Under the pieces are notes generated by a model that was not told the DNA's origin, ran no database searches, and saw only the letters and a program-made list of their open reading frames with translations. From assembly GCA_903824045.1 (NCBI GenBank), contig CAIJVD010000028.1, positions 57,167 to 121,166 of the forward strand: a DNA stretch of 64,000 nt, in the 5' to 3' direction. Below are positions 36,135 through 44,935 of the stretch, piece by piece (position 1 is the first letter of the stretch; each line of letters begins with the position of its first letter). Position numbers and translations under genes: made by a program. The DNA is from an uncultured Chlorobiaceae bacterium (lineage in GTDB: Bacteria; Bacteroidota; Chlorobiia; Chlorobiales; Chlorobiaceae).

Positions 36135-37274
36135 TCAGGAGAAATTGTAGCTCCGACCTTTCCAGCGCGACCCTTTGCCGGATTTCGCCAGGTAAAAGGA
36201 GTTACCGGCGATAGCCAGAAGAACAAGCTGTGAGAGTGGATGGAGAAAGGCAAAAAGCAGGGGCTGGCCGAAAAAACGGGTAATAAGGAGCCTGCTGAGA
36301 AGGGCAAGCAAAATCTGCAGAAGAGGCAGCAAGAAAAGTGAAAGGGAGAGATCGCCTCCCTGAATAGCGTAAAGGGTGAAGAGAACGGGGCCGATGTAGA
36401 CGCCCAGAAGCATCGTCATCAGGAGCACAAGCGCCGGAGTGCTGTAGCCGAGACCGGCAAAGAGGTTCTTGGAGAACCCCTCCCATATCTCGCGGAGGGT
36501 ACGGTACATCCGGCAGCTGACAATTCCGGAACCGTCGAACGCCGAAACCCGGCCGCCGCTCTTTTTTACAGCCATGCAGAGCCATACATCCTCAACTATG
36601 GCATCTCTGACGGCAGCATGACCCCCGATTCGCCGGTAGATCTCCCGCTTGAAGAGAATAAACTGGCCGTTGGCAAAGCTGAACGCCGGTCGTGGGCTTT
36701 GCCAGACAAGCCGGACCGGAAGAAATGACATGAGAATAAAATAGATCAGCGGCACCACGAGCTTTTCCCAGAAAGATTCAAGCTCCTGACGCGGGGTGAG
36801 CGAAAGCATGTCGCTTCCTGAGGCAGCAAGCGCGCCGAGGGCCCTGCGGAGAGCATCGGGCTCGTGCATGGTATCTGCATCGGTAAAGAGCAGCCGTTCG
36901 CCTGAGGCAGCTTCGGAAAGCTGGAAGCATGCCCACGCCTTGCCATGCCACCCATCAGGCAGCGGCTTGCCCTGCAGCAGCCTCAAGCGTCCGGGAAACT
37001 CTGCTGACAGGCGGTAAAGAATGGAGGGAGTGGAGTCGGTTGAGCCGTCATCAAGCACGAGAATCTCGAAAGCATGGTAGTCCTGCCTGAGCAGTGAGCG
37101 CAGGCAGCGCTCGATATTCAACTCCTCATTGCGCGCAGGAACCAGAACGGATGCGAGCACCCCGTCATGGGGCGCACTCTGCGGGATGGCCTTGAGGTCC
37201 CGGAGATTGAGAAGAGCGATGCAGAGAAATACCAGCAGAAAGAGCACGACCAGTATCTGATAGAAAAGCAGCAT
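36135..37274 (-). CDS. cruC: Membrane family-2 glycosyltransferase, chlorobactene glucosyltransferase (CruC)-like
   Basis: A 379-residue processive-type GT2 enzyme. It has an N-terminal membrane helix, then SVLVPARNEELNIERCL, LVLDDGSTDST, the DTADADT-type metal motif (LLFTDADTMHEPD), and an EDVWL acceptor motif, and ends with three or four membrane helices. The family matches carotenoid and hopanoid-associated transferases. In C. tepidum the chlorobactene glucosyltransferase CruC lies a few genes from bchK, and the same spacing is seen here; that is the basis for the name. The ATG at 37274 is preferred because the alternative GTG at 37295 lies inside the hisG terminator. Confidence 0.75.
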   Translation of the reverse strand: MLLFYQILVVLFLLVFLCIALLNLRDLKAIPQSAPHDGVLASVLVPARNEELNIERCLRSLLRQDYHAFEILVLDDGSTDSTPSILYRLSAEFPGRLRLLQGKPLPDGWHGKAWACFQLSEAASGERLLFTDADTMHEPDALRRALGALAASGSDMLSLTPRQELESFWEKLVVPLIYFILMSFLPVRLVWQSPRPAFSFANGQFILFKREIYRRIGGHAAVRDAIVEDVWLCMAVKKSGGRVSAFDGSGIVSCRMYRTLREIWEGFSKNLFAGLGYSTPALVLLMTMLLGVYIGPVLFTLYAIQGGDLSLSLFLLPLLQILLALLSRLLITRFFGQPLLFAFLHPLSQLVLLAIAGNSFYLAKSGKGSRWKGRSYNFS

Positions 37275-37282
37275 GGCGATGA

Positions 37283-37310
37283 TAAAAAAGGCCACCCTTT
37301 CGGGCAGCCT
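37283..37310 (-). terminator. Terminator between hisG and the cruC-like gene
   Basis: On the minus strand AGGCTGCCC-GAAA-GGGTGGCCT forms a 9-bp stem with two wobble pairs and a stable GAAA loop, followed by six Ts. It lies 30 bases after the hisG stop. Confidence 0.8.
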
Positions 37311-37339
37311 TCAAGTTTGCAAGCGCAAAAAAGCCTCTA

Positions 37340-38224
37340 TTAGTCGATCAGCTTGTTGATGTTATACTCGAATATCCCCTCGGCTCCGGCCCGTTTCAGT
37401 TCGGGAATCAGCTTGCGCACGATTTTCTCGGTAACAATGACCTCAAGGGCAACCCACTGCTCCTCCGCCAAGTGGGAGATGGTCGGCTGGCGCAGGGCTG
37501 GAATGATAGAGATGATCTTGTCAAGCGAAGATTTCGGGGCGTTCATCTTCAGGCCAACCTTCCCCTGTGCATTGATGGCACCCTGCAGCAAGAGAGCCAT
37601 GCTCTCGATCTTCTCCCGTTTCCACGGATCCTCCCATGATGCCTTGTTGGCAATCAGCTTGGTGTTTGATTCAAGAATGGTCTCAACAATCCGGAGCTTG
37701 TTTGCCCGGAGTGAGGAGCCGGTTTCGGTCACCTCCACAATGGCGTCGGCAAGATCCGGCGGCTTGACCTCAGTGGCACCCCAGCTGAACTCGACGGAGG
37801 CAGTCACCCCGTTTCTGGCAAGATATTTCTTGGTGATGTTGACCACTTCAGTGGCGATATGCTTGCCTTCAAGATCTTTGACGGACTTGATCGGAGAGTT
37901 CTCCGGCACGGCAAGCACCCAGCGCACGGGCCTCATCGATGCCTTTGAATAGACAAGATCGGCAACCTCCACAACCTCCGCATCGGTCTCGATGATCCAG
38001 TCCTTGCCGGTCAGACCCACATCAAAGGCACCAAGCTCGACATAGTGGGCCATCTCCTGTGCCCTGATAAGTATGGCCTCCAGCTCGTCGTCGTCTATCG
38101 AAGGGAAATATGATCGGCTCTGAACGGAAAAATGGAACCCGGCATGGGCGAAAAGATCAATGGTGGAATCCTGAAGACTTCCTTTTGGCAATCCGAGTTT
38201 CAGGACCCTGTTTGAATTACTCAT
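37340..38224 (-). CDS. hisG: ATP phosphoribosyltransferase, long form
   Basis: First step of histidine synthesis: ATP + PRPP to phosphoribosyl-ATP. At 294 residues it is the long form with a C-terminal ACT-like regulatory domain, so it needs no HisZ partner and should be feedback-inhibited by histidine. Motifs include [18 protein letters not shown] at the N-terminus, [10 protein letters not shown], and the PRPP-binding region [18 protein letters not shown]. The C-terminal third ([19 protein letters not shown]) is the regulatory domain. It lies 30 bases downstream of the lpxH-like gene and is the last gene before a terminator. No other his genes are nearby. Confidence 0.96.
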   Translation of the reverse strand: MSNSNRVLKLGLPKGSLQDSTIDLFAHAGFHFSVQSRSYFPSIDDDELEAILIRAQEMAHYVELGAFDVGLTGKDWIIETDAEVVEVADLVYSKASMRPVRWVLAVPENSPIKSVKDLEGKHIATEVVNITKKYLARNGVTASVEFSWGATEVKPPDLADAIVEVTETGSSLRANKLRIVETILESNTKLIANKASWEDPWKREKIESMALLLQGAINAQGKVGLKMNAPKSSLDKIISIIPALRQPTISHLAEEQWVALEVIVTEKIVRKLIPELKRAGAEGIFEYNINKLID

Positions 38225-38254
38225 GGCAGCTGAGGTCTATGATATTGATGAACG

Positions 38255-38986
38255 TTATAACTCCTTTAATTGAAAAACACCATCCCGGAACACTCCATAA
38301 GGCGCCGAGCCTTCGATCCATGTGCCAAGATTTACATAGCGGGAAGATCCATCGGAAAGCTCACTCATCCCAAGCAGATGGTTGTGACCGCACACAAAAT
38401 AATCAAACTTCCTCTGGCGGGCCATCGATTCAGCGAAATTCAGCAATCGGTCCCGATCGAAATACCTGTTGTCGGGCTTGTGCTGCCGGCTGAGCAGTGA
38501 GAGTTTTTTCATCACGGCGACCGCCAGATCAGGGTGAAACCCACTAAAAAGCGCAAGATTGAAGCGGTTCCTTACAAGACGGGTAAAGAGCTTGTATCCC
38601 AGATCACCCGCGCCAAGACCATCACCATGCGCAACAACAAACCGGCGCCCATCAATCTCTGCCTCGTTCATGCCGTAGAGCGTCCGAATGCCAAGCTCTT
38701 GGTCAAAATAACGACCGAGATAAAAGTCGTGGTTGCCGGAGATATAGACGACCTCTACACCGTGCCGGACAAGATCAGACAATAAACAAAATAATCTGGT
38801 AAAACCCTTTGGGATGAGATGGCGGAACTCCATCCAGTAGTCGAGGATATCGCCGACCATATAGAGGGAACGGCCCTCTGCCCTGATCTGGGCAAAAAGC
38901 CGTTCGAGGTTGTCCAGCTTGAGCTGCTCGGTTTTTTCGTCCTGCAGCCCAAGATGAAGGTCACTGATAAAATAGGTCCCCGGCAT
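38255..38986 (-). CDS. lpxH: Calcineurin-like metallophosphoesterase, LpxH-like (UDP-2,3-diacylglucosamine pyrophosphatase)
   Basis: A 243-residue metallophosphoesterase with the five metal motifs in order: SDLHLG, VGDILDYW, SGNHDF, VAHGDGL and CGHNHLLG. In lipid A synthesis the family hydrolyses UDP-2,3-diacylglucosamine to lipid X; the FISDLHL start and length fit the LpxH-like branch, but other specificities are possible. The ATG at 38986 is preferred to a TTG at 39001 because AGGGAAAGGG lies just before it. It is packed between the prenol-kinase-like gene (11-base gap) and hisG. Confidence 0.8.
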   Translation of the reverse strand: MPGTYFISDLHLGLQDEKTEQLKLDNLERLFAQIRAEGRSLYMVGDILDYWMEFRHLIPKGFTRLFCLLSDLVRHGVEVVYISGNHDFYLGRYFDQELGIRTLYGMNEAEIDGRRFVVAHGDGLGAGDLGYKLFTRLVRNRFNLALFSGFHPDLAVAVMKKLSLLSRQHKPDNRYFDRDRLLNFAESMARQRKFDYFVCGHNHLLGMSELSDGSSRYVNLGTWIEGSAPYGVFRDGVFQLKEL

Positions 38987-38997
38987 TACCCTTTCCC

Positions 38998-39699
38998 TCA
39001 AAGAATCCCTGAAGCCACGATGACAGCAAACGGGATGGTCAGGTTGTCCACCTCTTTGGGGCTCACGCCTTCAACGATTGTGGCAATCACCGCAATGGTG
39101 ATGATCTTTGCGGCATTGAACTCCATCGGGATGACAAGATTGACAAAAAAGAGGCCTGCAAGAGCACTGCCGACAAGGAAGGCAAGGCTGCCCTCAACAC
39201 TCTTGTCGCTGAGAACGTGGTATTTCATCTTGCCGTAGCGGGTACCGATGATCGGCGCAAGACCGTCACCCCAGCCGAGAACCGCCATGGCCAGAACACC
39301 GGCGAAATGCTTGTAGTAGATGGTACCACAGATCATGGCAACAATAACGAAATAGAGTGTACCCTTGAGAAGCTCACGCTTGTTGCCGGTACGGGTCATG
39401 GTCTTCACTGCCTGGTCATCATCCGCAGCAAAAAGCCCTTTCTGGATCAGAAGCAGTGTCCATACGGCAAAAACGGTGATGTTGAGATACTGCGACCATC
39501 CGCCGTCAATAAAAAGAGGAAGAAACACAATGACCGATCCCGCACAGATGTGGGTGATCTTGCGGCTGATGTCCCTCGGCAGGCCATGGTTGGTCACCAG
39601 ATAGTCCATGAGGGGCGGGACGCTGAAGACATAGACGAAGGTCATGAGGGTGACCAGCGCATTATGCCATACGACCGGTAGCGAAAAAAATGTTTCCAT
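38998..39699 (-). CDS. Membrane prenol kinase-like protein (phytol/farnesol/dolichol kinase family)
   Basis: A 233-residue integral membrane protein with about six or seven hydrophobic segments. It matches the CDP-diglyceride-synthetase-like family that includes the phytol kinase VTE5. Landmarks are SRKITHICAGSVIVFLPLF, the AVLGWGDGLAPIIGTRYGK loop (conserved GDG..A..G), and KSVEGSLAFLVGS. Such enzymes phosphorylate prenols with CTP. Placement 120 bases downstream of bchK, whose substrate is farnesyl diphosphate, suggests farnesol recycling for bacteriochlorophyll c; that is inference. Confidence 0.82.
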   Translation of the reverse strand: METFFSLPVVWHNALVTLMTFVYVFSVPPLMDYLVTNHGLPRDISRKITHICAGSVIVFLPLFIDGGWSQYLNITVFAVWTLLLIQKGLFAADDDQAVKTMTRTGNKRELLKGTLYFVIVAMICGTIYYKHFAGVLAMAVLGWGDGLAPIIGTRYGKMKYHVLSDKSVEGSLAFLVGSALAGLFFVNLVIPMEFNAAKIITIAVIATIVEGVSPKEVDNLTIPFAVIVASGIL

Positions 39700-39777
39700 A
39701 GTGCCTTGATGATTTAGGATTTCGGAAATAAGACGAGTGCAGCCAACACTGGCACAACCCGCCTTCCCTGGAACAAA

Positions 39778-39812
39778 AAAGGGTACCCGGTCAGCCCTGA
39801 AGGCTGAACAGT
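39778..39812 (-). terminator. Possible terminator after bchK
   Basis: On the minus strand GTTCAGCC-TTCA-GGGCTGAC forms a short stem, followed after about 10 bases (including the palindrome GGGTACCC) by six Ts. The gap between stem and T-run makes it weak, so read-through into the kinase-like gene is possible. Confidence 0.4.
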
Positions 39813-39819
39813 CAACATC

Positions 39820-40818
39820 TTACAGGTATTTATAGCCGACCATCCCGGCAACAAAGAGGTTATTAACCAGAAAGAGTATGTTGTTGGCTATCTGGTAACG
39901 AAGAAATGCGTTATGCTCGTGGACGTCACTCTTGCCGAGCACATTGCCGAAGCCGTCTTCGACCGCGCTGTTCATGAACGATATGCTCCCTTTCGGGTCA
40001 TGCAGCAACTGAGCCTGGATGACAACGCTCAACACAAGACCGACAAGAACAAAACATGCGGGTATAACAAACCCCCAGGAGAACGCAAGAAAGGCCAGGG
40101 TGGCAAAGACAGTGTCGATAATTGCAAAAGAAACGAGAAAGGTGTTTCTGGCACCGATCATCACCGTCAGCGATTTGAGCCCACCCTCCTTGTCACCTGC
40201 AGCCGACTTGAAATCATTGAGAATGATCAGCGCTACTGCCATGAAAAAGTTCAGGGTTGCCATCCAGATCGCTTCGGGACGGATGTCGCCGAAGAGCGCA
40301 TTGGCCGCGAGAAAGGGGGCAAAACCGTAAGAGAACCCGACCGCCGGAGCTGAACCAAAAATATTTTTTTTCAGTTTGAGCGGAGGCGCTGAGTAGATGT
40401 AGGCTACAAAGAGAGCCGTCATGATTGATGACACGATAATAAGACCGCGAAGGCCACCAATATGCAGGCCGAGATAGACCGCGATGGCGATGGCCAGAAG
40501 AAGGGCCACAATGCTGTTGGCCAATCCTTCCTTCGGAGAGAGCCTCCCGGAAGGAATGGGGCGGGTCGGCTCATTGACTCTGTCGAGCTCAAGATCAAAA
40601 CAGTCATTGACCGACTGGCTGAAGCCGGTGCCAAGAGGACCGAACATCAGAAAGATTGCAAACAGAAGCAGATAGTCATGAAGAGTCGGCTGCATGGCTC
40701 CTGAAGCCATAACGCCGGCGGCAAGGCAGGGAAAGACGCTGATCCAGGTAACCGGATCGAGCAGTTCAAGATGGGCTCTGACTTTATCGGTGAATCCAAG
40801 TCTTGCGGAAACTGGCAT
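39820..40818 (-). CDS. bchK: Bacteriochlorophyll c synthase (UbiA-family prenyltransferase)
   Basis: Esterifies bacteriochlorophyllide c, d or e with farnesyl diphosphate. The 332-residue polytopic protein has the first aspartate-rich motif NDCFDLELD at residues 71-79 followed by RVNEPTRPIPSG. The second motif is around NDFKSAAGDKEGGLKSL, and there are about eight or nine membrane helices. It is a chlorophyll-synthase-type UbiA member. I choose BchK over BchG (BChl a) because of the remembered Chlorobaculum order cruC-hisG-...-bchK, so the paralogue name is less sure than the family. Confidence 0.85.
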   Translation of the reverse strand: MPVSARLGFTDKVRAHLELLDPVTWISVFPCLAAGVMASGAMQPTLHDYLLLFAIFLMFGPLGTGFSQSVNDCFDLELDRVNEPTRPIPSGRLSPKEGLANSIVALLLAIAIAVYLGLHIGGLRGLIIVSSIMTALFVAYIYSAPPLKLKKNIFGSAPAVGFSYGFAPFLAANALFGDIRPEAIWMATLNFFMAVALIILNDFKSAAGDKEGGLKSLTVMIGARNTFLVSFAIIDTVFATLAFLAFSWGFVIPACFVLVGLVLSVVIQAQLLHDPKGSISFMNSAVEDGFGNVLGKSDVHEHNAFLRYQIANNILFLVNNLFVAGMVGYKYL

Positions 40819-40911
40819 GCGTTACTTCTCTCCGGCCATAATGAACGGCCTTTTAAAAATGAATAATGAGGGTGGGCTCAACAAACCCTAAGTTACAAAT
40901 ACCGTTCAAGA

Positions 40912-40946
40912 TAAAAAAGCCCCTTCTGCCGCGGGAGAAAGGGGGC
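40912..40946 (-). terminator. Terminator after miaB
   Basis: On the minus strand GCCCCCTTTCTCCCGCGG...AGAAGGGGC forms an imperfect GC-rich stem followed by six Ts. It lies about 20 bases past the miaB stop and upstream of bchK. Confidence 0.75.
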
Positions 40947-40963
40947 AAAGAGGGGCGGCGGGG

Positions 40964-42286
40964 TCAGGCAGGGCGACCAGTGAGGGTTGCTGAGGTCGCT
41001 CCGGTTATGACGACATCAACCAGCTCACCGGGATGATGCCCCTGGCGCTCAAAAACCACCGCGCGGTTTGTATCCGTTCTGCCCATAAGCTGCGCTGAAG
41101 AGCGGCGGCTCTCCGATTCGGCAAGGACCTCGACGACTGAGCCGACCGCCTGCTGGTATATTTCCGAAGAGATGGAGTTCTGAAGGTCGATGATCTCCTG
41201 AAGCCGCCTCTTTTTGACCTCTTCGGGCACATCGTCGGCAAGCGTTCTGGCCGCAAGGGTTCCGGGCCGTGTGGAATAGAAAAAGGTGTAAGCCAGATCA
41301 AACCGGATATCAGAGAGCAGCTGGAGGGTGGACTGGTGGTCAGACTCCTCTTCACCGCAGAATCCCGCAATAATATCGGTTGAGAGGGCGACCCGGGGGA
41401 TGACCGAGCGGATCAGGGCGATTTTTTCTCGGTACTCTTCGATCGAATGGCCCCGGTTCATCTGAGCCAGCACTCTTGAAGAGCCTGACTGAACCGGAAG
41501 ATGGATATGGTTGCAGATATTGGGCCGCTCAGCTATGGCCCGCACAAGCGCTTCGGAGATATCCTTGGGATGTGAGGTTGTAAAGCGGATACGAGCCGCC
41601 GGGGCCTCCTGGCTGACAGCACCGAGGAGTTCGGCAAAACTGCGTCCCTCTCCGGGATCGCTGTAGGAGTTGACATTCTGGCCGAGAAGGGTGATCTCCC
41701 GGTACCCAGCCGAAGAGAGCTTGCGGACTTCAGCAAGAACCGAGCTGAAACGGTGGCTCCGCTCCCTGCCGCGGGTAAAGGGGACGACGCAGTAGGCGCA
41801 CATGTTGTTGCAGCCGCGCATGACCGGCACAAAGGCACTTATGGAACTCGGCCGCCTTGGGTCGATCCCCTCATAGGTTTCGGCCGGGTTGAACTCAAGG
41901 GCTGAAGGCCTTCGTCCGGCGCGAACCTCTTCGATCAGAAAGGGAAGGGCGCGATAACTGTCTGGCCCGGCAAGAAAATCAATTGCCCCGGAGAGCCCGA
42001 GCGTCTCCTCCTTCCGATACTGGGGAATGCAGCCTGTAATGCCGAGAATCAACCCCTTGCGCCTTTTTTTCAGCCCCTGCAGATGCTGCAGGTAGTTCTC
42101 AATCCGATCAACAGCGTTCTCCCGGACCGCACAGGTATTGAGCAGGATAATGCCCGCCTCATCCTCATTTTCGGCTTGAGAGTAGCCCTCATTAAGCAGC
42201 AGCGCCGTCATGATGGAGGAGTCGGCCTGGTTCATCTGGCAGCCGAACGTATGGATATAAAAGGTGTTGCTCCAGCCTGTCGTCAT
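40964..42286 (-). CDS. miaB: tRNA-2-methylthio-N6-dimethylallyladenosine synthase
   Basis: Radical-SAM methylthiotransferase that modifies A37 of tRNAs reading UNN codons. The 440-residue protein has the N-terminal UPF0004 domain holding the second cluster ([30 protein letters not shown]). The radical-SAM Cys motif is [21 protein letters not shown]-like (CNNMCAYC), and a C-terminal TRAM domain ends in [16 protein letters not shown]. The ATG at 42286 is preferred to a GTG three codons earlier. It is followed by a terminator. Confidence 0.96.
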   Translation of the reverse strand: MTTGWSNTFYIHTFGCQMNQADSSIMTALLLNEGYSQAENEDEAGIILLNTCAVRENAVDRIENYLQHLQGLKKRRKGLILGITGCIPQYRKEETLGLSGAIDFLAGPDSYRALPFLIEEVRAGRRPSALEFNPAETYEGIDPRRPSSISAFVPVMRGCNNMCAYCVVPFTRGRERSHRFSSVLAEVRKLSSAGYREITLLGQNVNSYSDPGEGRSFAELLGAVSQEAPAARIRFTTSHPKDISEALVRAIAERPNICNHIHLPVQSGSSRVLAQMNRGHSIEEYREKIALIRSVIPRVALSTDIIAGFCGEEESDHQSTLQLLSDIRFDLAYTFFYSTRPGTLAARTLADDVPEEVKKRRLQEIIDLQNSISSEIYQQAVGSVVEVLAESESRRSSAQLMGRTDTNRAVVFERQGHHPGELVDVVITGATSATLTGRPA

Positions 42287-42349
42287 GATTGGCACTCTCG
42301 TTCAAGGGTAAGATTAAAATGCTGAAACCGGGGCTGACTCCCCCGTCGG

Positions 42350-42790
42350 TCACCCGTCCAGCGCTATTTTCCGTGCAACAACCACAGAGAAAAGCCCTGT
42401 CACCGAGAGCTGGATCAGGGGAAACAGGCCGATGCCGAACAGTTCAGGCATTGCAGGGCGGTAGCGCCAGAGATGCAGCCAGAAGATGCTGGCGTACTCC
42501 ATGCCAAAAGCCGCAACGAGACCAGAGAGAGAAAACACAAGCGTGTTCTTCCACTCAGGCACCCAGAAAAGTCTCCGGGCTCCGAGAGCGGTCAGCAGGT
42601 AGAGGCCAGTGACAGCGAGCGCATCCATAGAGGCCATGAAAAGCATCATCGGCACATACCTCTCGGCTGCCATCGATGGATGCCCTTCATAAAGCAGTCC
42701 GTGCAGAGACTCCCAGCAGAAGTTAACCAGAAACGCCGCCGTCACAAGCGCAGCAAAAAAAAGCGCCGTTCTTTTACCTTTTGTCTCCAT
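42350..42790 (-). CDS. Hypothetical four-helix membrane protein
   Basis: A 146-residue protein with four predicted membrane helices (LFFAALVTAAFLVNFCWE; VPMMLFMASMDALAVTGLYLL; NTLVFSLSGLVAAFGMEYA; GLFPLIQLSVTGLFSVVVA) and short polar loops containing HGLLYEGHPSM. I know of no characterised function. It lies 29 bases downstream of the nifU-like gene on the same strand, so it is probably the last gene of the nifS-nifU transcript. The weak spacing to miaB (about 60 bases) leaves open a longer transcript. Confidence 0.7.
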   Translation of the reverse strand: METKGKRTALFFAALVTAAFLVNFCWESLHGLLYEGHPSMAAERYVPMMLFMASMDALAVTGLYLLTALGARRLFWVPEWKNTLVFSLSGLVAAFGMEYASIFWLHLWRYRPAMPELFGIGLFPLIQLSVTGLFSVVVARKIALDG

Positions 42791-42819
42791 GACGGCAGAA
42801 ACCTCTCACGGCGCCGTCC

Positions 42820-43431
42820 TCAGACGCCAAAATGGATGTGCTTGAATTTTTCGAGAAGCGATTCGGATTCCTCTTTGCATTGACCGCATACTGTACCGAG
42901 CTTCGTGCGCTCCTGGAGCTCAAGATAGGTTCTGGCACCCTCAAGAATTGCCTCCTCGATATCGTGATCGGTAACGTTCATGCACTGGCAGACAATTTTG
43001 GCCTGCTCCTGCTTCACCTTGTCGGTCATCCCGTTGCGGGTGTAATAGTTGTTGATTGCCGCCCGAAGTGCCTTGTCGCCCAGCACAGAGCAGTGAATCT
43101 TGTTGTCCGGCAGTCCGCCCAGCTCCTTGGCAACGTCCTTCGGAGAGACATTAAAGGCCTGATCGAGCGTCTTGCCCTTCACCATCTCGGAAAGAATCGA
43201 GGTGCTGGCAATGGCACTCGCACACCCGTAAGTTTTCCACTGGCAATCGGTAATAACCCCTTTCTCACCATCAACCTTTATGACCACCATCATCTGATCG
43301 CCGCACTGCAGATTCCCCTCCATGCCGACACCATCAAAAGCATCGGTGTCCTCTCCCTGAAGAATATTCTTCGGGTTCATGAAGTGTTCCTTCAATGTAT
43401 CGCTATATGCCCATTCGCCTGCTTTAAGCAT
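42820..43431 (-). CDS. nifU: NifU-like Fe-S scaffold (IscU domain + BFD-type [2Fe-2S] domain)
   Basis: Scaffold on which Fe-S clusters are built. Residues 1-130 are an IscU/NifU N-terminal domain with the three conserved cysteines (GNLQCGDQ, YGCASAIAS, KIHCSVLG). Residues 140-195 are a bacterioferritin-associated-ferredoxin-like domain (VCQCMNVTDHDIE, TVCGQCKEE), giving four more ligands. The C-terminal Nfu domain of full NifU is missing; at 203 residues this two-domain form is a known variant. Its start overlaps the 3' end of the desulfurase gene by 8 bases, indicating translational coupling. Confidence 0.93.
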   Translation of the reverse strand: MLKAGEWAYSDTLKEHFMNPKNILQGEDTDAFDGVGMEGNLQCGDQMMVVIKVDGEKGVITDCQWKTYGCASAIASTSILSEMVKGKTLDQAFNVSPKDVAKELGGLPDNKIHCSVLGDKALRAAINNYYTRNGMTDKVKQEQAKIVCQCMNVTDHDIEEAILEGARTYLELQERTKLGTVCGQCKEESESLLEKFKHIHFGV

Positions 43432-44620
43432 GCACTCCTCCTTTTATATATGCCGTTGACATGTTTCTGATTCGTTGAATTGTTCGTGGTAATACGTCGA
43501 GCACATACTCGACCTGCTCCATGGTGCTCTCCCGGCCCAGGCTGAAGCGGATTGAACCGTGCGCATGCTCGGCATTGACACCGGTAGCCAGAAGCACATG
43601 CGAAGGGTCCAGAGAACCCGATGCGCAGGCCGAGCCGGTCGAAACCGCAATACCTTCAAGATCGAGGTAGAGCAGCACAGCCTCGCCCTCCACTCCGGCA
43701 AAGGAGACGTTAAGCGTACCGGCAAGAGAGTCGGTCGGATGGCCGTTAAAACTGATATCATCAATGCGTTCCTCTATACCGCGGCTCAATGCACGCTTGA
43801 GATCCAGCAGTCGAGCATGCTCTCCCTGCATCTCCTGCGCCCTCATCTCGACCGCTTTGCCAAGACCGAGAATACCGAGCGTATTTTCAGTTCCAGCACG
43901 CCGACCCTTCTCCTGGTGACCGCCCCTGATGAAAGGGCAATAGGGAGTCCCCTGCCTTATGAAAAGGGCGCCAACGCCTTTCGGCCCGTATATCTTGTGG
44001 CCGGAAATGGTCAAAAAATCGACGCCGAGCTTGCGAACATCAACCGGCAGCTTGCCGACAGCCTGGACGGCATCAGTATGCATCAATGCGCCGCTTTGGT
44101 GAACCAGTGCCGAAATGGCCTCGATATCCTGAATCGTGCCGATCTCGTTATTGGCCATCATAATGGAAACCAGACCGACATCATCACCAAGCATCCCTGC
44201 AAGCTGATCGAGATCGATCTTGCCGTAGCGGTCTACATCGAGATATTTGACCCGTACTCCCCGATGGGCAAGACATTCGGAGGTCTCGAGCACACAGGGA
44301 TGCTCGATCTTGGTTGTGATGATCGTCCCCCGCATCCTGGTGCCCGGAATGCACTGGCTCGTTGAGCAGATGAAGAGCGAAAGCACGGTATTATTGGCTT
44401 CCGAACCGCTGCCCACAAAAACAATTTCCTGCTCGTTGGCACCAATAAACTCCGCAACCTTACGGCGGGAATCCTCAACATTTGCCCTGGCTTCACGCCC
44501 GTAGGCATGCATGCTGGATGGGTTGCCAAACATCTCCATGGCCGCGATCATCTCCGTTTTAACCTCGGGATGCAGCGGCGTGGTGGCATTGTTATCGAAA
44601 TAAACCTTCATCTCTGCCAT
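43424..44620 (-). CDS. nifS: Cysteine desulfurase (NifS/IscS family)
   Basis: PLP enzyme that takes sulfur from cysteine for Fe-S cluster assembly. The 398-residue protein has the class-V motifs FDNNATTPLHPEV, SGSEANN, HTDAVQAVGK and the PLP Lys in SGHKIYGPKGVGALF. The persulfide Cys is in GSACASGSLDPSHVL. It is directly upstream of, and overlaps, the NifU-like scaffold gene. The NifS label follows the pairing with a BFD-containing NifU; whether it serves nitrogenase or general clusters cannot be told here, since no nif structural genes are in the window. Confidence 0.95.
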   Translation of the reverse strand: MAEMKVYFDNNATTPLHPEVKTEMIAAMEMFGNPSSMHAYGREARANVEDSRRKVAEFIGANEQEIVFVGSGSEANNTVLSLFICSTSQCIPGTRMRGTIITTKIEHPCVLETSECLAHRGVRVKYLDVDRYGKIDLDQLAGMLGDDVGLVSIMMANNEIGTIQDIEAISALVHQSGALMHTDAVQAVGKLPVDVRKLGVDFLTISGHKIYGPKGVGALFIRQGTPYCPFIRGGHQEKGRRAGTENTLGILGLGKAVEMRAQEMQGEHARLLDLKRALSRGIEERIDDISFNGHPTDSLAGTLNVSFAGVEGEAVLLYLDLEGIAVSTGSACASGSLDPSHVLLATGVNAEHAHGSIRFSLGRESTMEQVEYVLDVLPRTIQRIRNMSTAYIKGGVHA

Positions 44621-44935
44621 AATAGCTCAATATTCGTTAAGACAGCCGAACGCCGACTGTTTGAGAGTTCCTTGAGAAGCGTGTAGAGTCATAAGAATTC
44701 GAATAATAGGCAATAAACTTTCTTTATCACAACGTGAGTCCACCATTAAATTTAACCCCAGCAACCGAGCCTCCTCCCCTCGCCCCGCTCCATTCACCTT
44801 AAGCAAGAAGCAGGCACATGCATCAAGTAATGAGAAAAGCATCCAATTAATTCCGGAACAAAGATAAAATTAATCCGGTTTTCAGCAAAGCGAAGAAGCA
44901 CGATTTTACAAAAAAAGCGGGCGGGCAGAGATGAG
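44621..44935. other. Spacer upstream of nifS
   Basis: About 315 bases between the nifS start and the RodZ-like stop. A 71-codon frame at 44627-44842 on the minus strand has no Shine-Dalgarno or recognisable motif and looks like chance. The nifS promoter should be here; I could not mark a binding site with confidence. Confidence 0.4.

Noticed and set aside
44627-44842. 71-codon frame upstream of nifS
   Set aside because: No ribosome site or recognisable motif; looks like a chance frame in spacer.
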